Part shown: piece by piece, positions 4,090-5,341 of the stretch
How positions within the stretch are numbered: position 1 is the stretch's first letter
How the letters are laid out: each line of letters starts with the position of its first letter
Assembly (NCBI GenBank): GCA_028706795.1
Contig: JAQTVK010000079.1
Coordinates: 1 to 5,341, forward strand
Source: Candidatus Omnitrophota bacterium
GTDB taxonomy: Bacteria; Omnitrophota; Gorgyraeia; Pluralincolimonadales; Pluralincolimonadaceae
Direction of reading: 5' to 3'
Length of the DNA: 5,341 bases
Position numbers and translations under genes: made by a program
Notes under the pieces: generated by a model
What the model was told of the DNA's origin: nothing
The model's input: the letters and a program-made list of their open reading frames with translations, nothing else
Database searches by the model: none

Positions 4090-5341
4090 ATTCCAATACC
4101 GTGTAACCGGCTTCACGGTGCTGTGTGAGGTCCAGGCCGATGCGCTCGTCCTGCTCCGAGGCGCGCACGCCCATTACCGCGTTAAGCGCCTTGAGGATCA
4201 CGAAGGTCATGACGAACGAGTAGACCGCGGTGATGATGACGGCCTTAAACTGTATAAAAAATTGCGCCGCGTTGCCGTAAAAGAGCCCGTTATTGCCGGC
4301 AGCGTTCACGGCCTTAGTGGCCCACAGGCCCGTTGCTAGGGCTCCCCACATGCCGCCGACTCCGTGTACGCCGAAGGCATCGAGGGAATCGTCATAGCCG
4401 AATTTCACTTTGAGCAGCGCCACCGCCATATAGCAGAAGACCGAAACGCCTATACCTATCCATATAGCACCGACCGGGTTCACAAAACCCGAGGCCGGGG
4501 TTATCGCGACAAGGCCGGCGACTGCGCCGGTAATGATGCCCAAAACCGTAGAACGGGAATTGAATATCCAATCCAGGAGCGCCCATGTCAGGCCCGCCGA
4601 GGCGGCTCCTATGTGGGTGACCACAAAAGCGCTCGTCGCCAGGCTGCCCGAGCCTAAAGCGCTGCCTGAGTTGAAACCGAACCACCCGAACCACAATAAT
4701 CCCGCACCCAATACCGCGAAAGGAAGGTTGTGCGGAGGGGATATCTTGTCCGGATATCCCTTTCGTTTTCCTAAGACCAAGGCGCTCGCCAGGGCCGCGA
4801 CGCCGGCATTGACGTGGACGACCGTGCCTCCGGCGAAATCAAGCGCCCCGTCGGCCCTCAGGAAGCCGCCGGCGCCCCATACCCAATGGCAAACCGGGTC
4901 ATATACAAGCGTCGCCCACACAAGCGCGAATATGCAGAACGTCGAGAATTTCATCCTCTCGGCGAACGCGCCCAATATCAGGGCGGGCGTGATGATGGCG
5001 AACATCGCCTGGAATATCATGAACGCCTGGTGAGGGACGGTGGCGGCATACACCGGATTCGGGTCGAGGCCGACGCCTTTTAACCCGAACCACGCAAGGC
5101 TCCCGATGACGCCTTTGACATCCGGCCCGAATGCGAGGCTATAGCCGAAGAGTACCCACTGGATGGTTATCAGGCACATCACCATGAAACATTGCATCAG
5201 GATCGAAAGCACGTTCTTCCTGCGCACGAGGCCGCCGTAGAAAAATGCCAAGGCAGGTGTCATCATCAACACCAGCGCGGCGGACGTAAGAAGCCATGCC
5301 GTGTCGCCGGTGTCGACCTTCGCCGCGGGAGTTGTCTCCGC
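4088..5341 (-). CDS. amt: Ammonium transporter, Amt family (extreme N-terminus cut by window edge)
   Basis: This inner-membrane protein carries ammonium into the cell and is expected to be a trimer with a pore in each subunit. The frame stays open to the right edge, giving 417 visible residues. The first membrane helix is present (DTAWLLTSAALVLMMTPALAF, visible residues 13-33), so only a leader or signal peptide and a few residues are missing. The GTG at 5272 lies inside helix 1 and is not the start. Key residues of E. coli AmtB are all seen: Asp168 in DFAGGTVVH (E. coli 160), the twin histidines His176 and His326 (168, 318), the phenylalanine gate Phe114 and Phe223, and Ser227 in GWFGFNSGS. 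The cytoplasmic tail ends ERIGLDLTQHREAGYTVLE, keeping the conserved GLD...H.E pattern used in signal transfer from GlnK, although the usual HGE is HRE. It is co-directional with glnK, whose RBS overlaps its stop codon. Any promoter lies outside the window. Confidence 0.97.
   Translation of the reverse strand, partial: AETTPAAKVDTGDTAWLLTSAALVLMMTPALAFFYGGLVRRKNVLSILMQCFMVMCLITIQWVLFGYSLAFGPDVKGVIGSLAWFGLKGVGLDPNPVYAATVPHQAFMIFQAMFAIITPALILGAFAERMKFSTFCIFALVWATLVYDPVCHWVWGAGGFLRADGALDFAGGTVVHVNAGVAALASALVLGKRKGYPDKISPPHNLPFAVLGAGLLWFGWFGFNSGSALGSGSLATSAFVVTHIGAASAGLTWALLDWIFNSRSTVLGIITGAVAGLVAITPASGFVNPVGAIWIGIGVSVFCYMAVALLKVKFGYDDSLDAFGVHGVGGMWGALATGLWATKAVNAAGNNGLFYGNAAQFFIQFKAVIITAVYSFVMTFVILKALNAVMGVRASEQDERIGLDLTQHREAGYTVLE

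Noticed and set aside
3611..4339. A 242-codon open frame on the plus strand
   Set aside because: It is antisense to all of glnK and the end of amt, both firmly identified, and has no family signature of its own.
5270..5272. GTG at 5272 as the amt start codon
   Set aside because: It falls inside the first membrane helix, and conserved Amt residues (DTAWLLTSAAL) continue upstream in the same frame to the window edge.

Overview
The window is a chromosomal stretch from a bacterium with a Gram-negative-style gene complement. I estimate GC in the mid-50s percent by eye. It shows canonical Shine-Dalgarno sites and sigma70-like promoters. Nothing in it is phage, transposon or CRISPR. A taxon cannot be fixed from this sequence. 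The secreted/membrane protein pairing a short beta-rich N-terminal domain with a DUF5684-like membrane region, and a PII and glutamine synthetase lacking the proteobacterial modification tyrosines, would suit an uncultured lineage such as Omnitrophota or another PVC or deltaproteobacterial-like group. That is a low-confidence inference. LAYOUT: positions 1-912 (minus) hold the N-terminal glutaminase half of a glutamine-dependent NAD+ synthetase (nadE), cut by the left edge. Positions 913-1155 are a divergent intergenic region with one recognisable promoter in each direction and a 20-bp bulged inverted repeat between them. Positions 1156-2028 (plus) encode an exported or membrane-anchored protein of unknown function. 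It converges on glnA with only 2 bases between the stop codons. Positions 2031-5341 are a minus-strand nitrogen-assimilation block, transcribed amt (cut by the right edge), glnK/glnB (PII), then glnA (type I glutamine synthetase). The 191-base gap between glnK and glnA holds a nested, GNRA-capped hairpin and a separate candidate glnA promoter preceded by 11-bp-spaced direct repeats of the kind bound by OmpR/PhoB-family response regulators. HOW THE GENES WORK TOGETHER: Amt admits ammonium, GlnK senses ATP/ADP and 2-oxoglutarate and is expected to gate Amt, and GlnA converts ammonium and glutamate to glutamine. Glutamine is in turn the nitrogen donor for the neighbouring NadE. The most notable point is a paired substitution. 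The PII T-loop has Glu instead of the uridylylated Tyr51, and GlnA has Phe431 where enteric GSI has the adenylylated Tyr397. Both targets of the GlnD/GlnE covalent-modification cascade are therefore missing, which suggests regulation by direct effector binding, protein interaction and transcription instead. The rest is ordinary core metabolism. I do not see a wholly new system. The structured DNA/RNA elements in the two intergenic regions are the parts least explained by known annotation.
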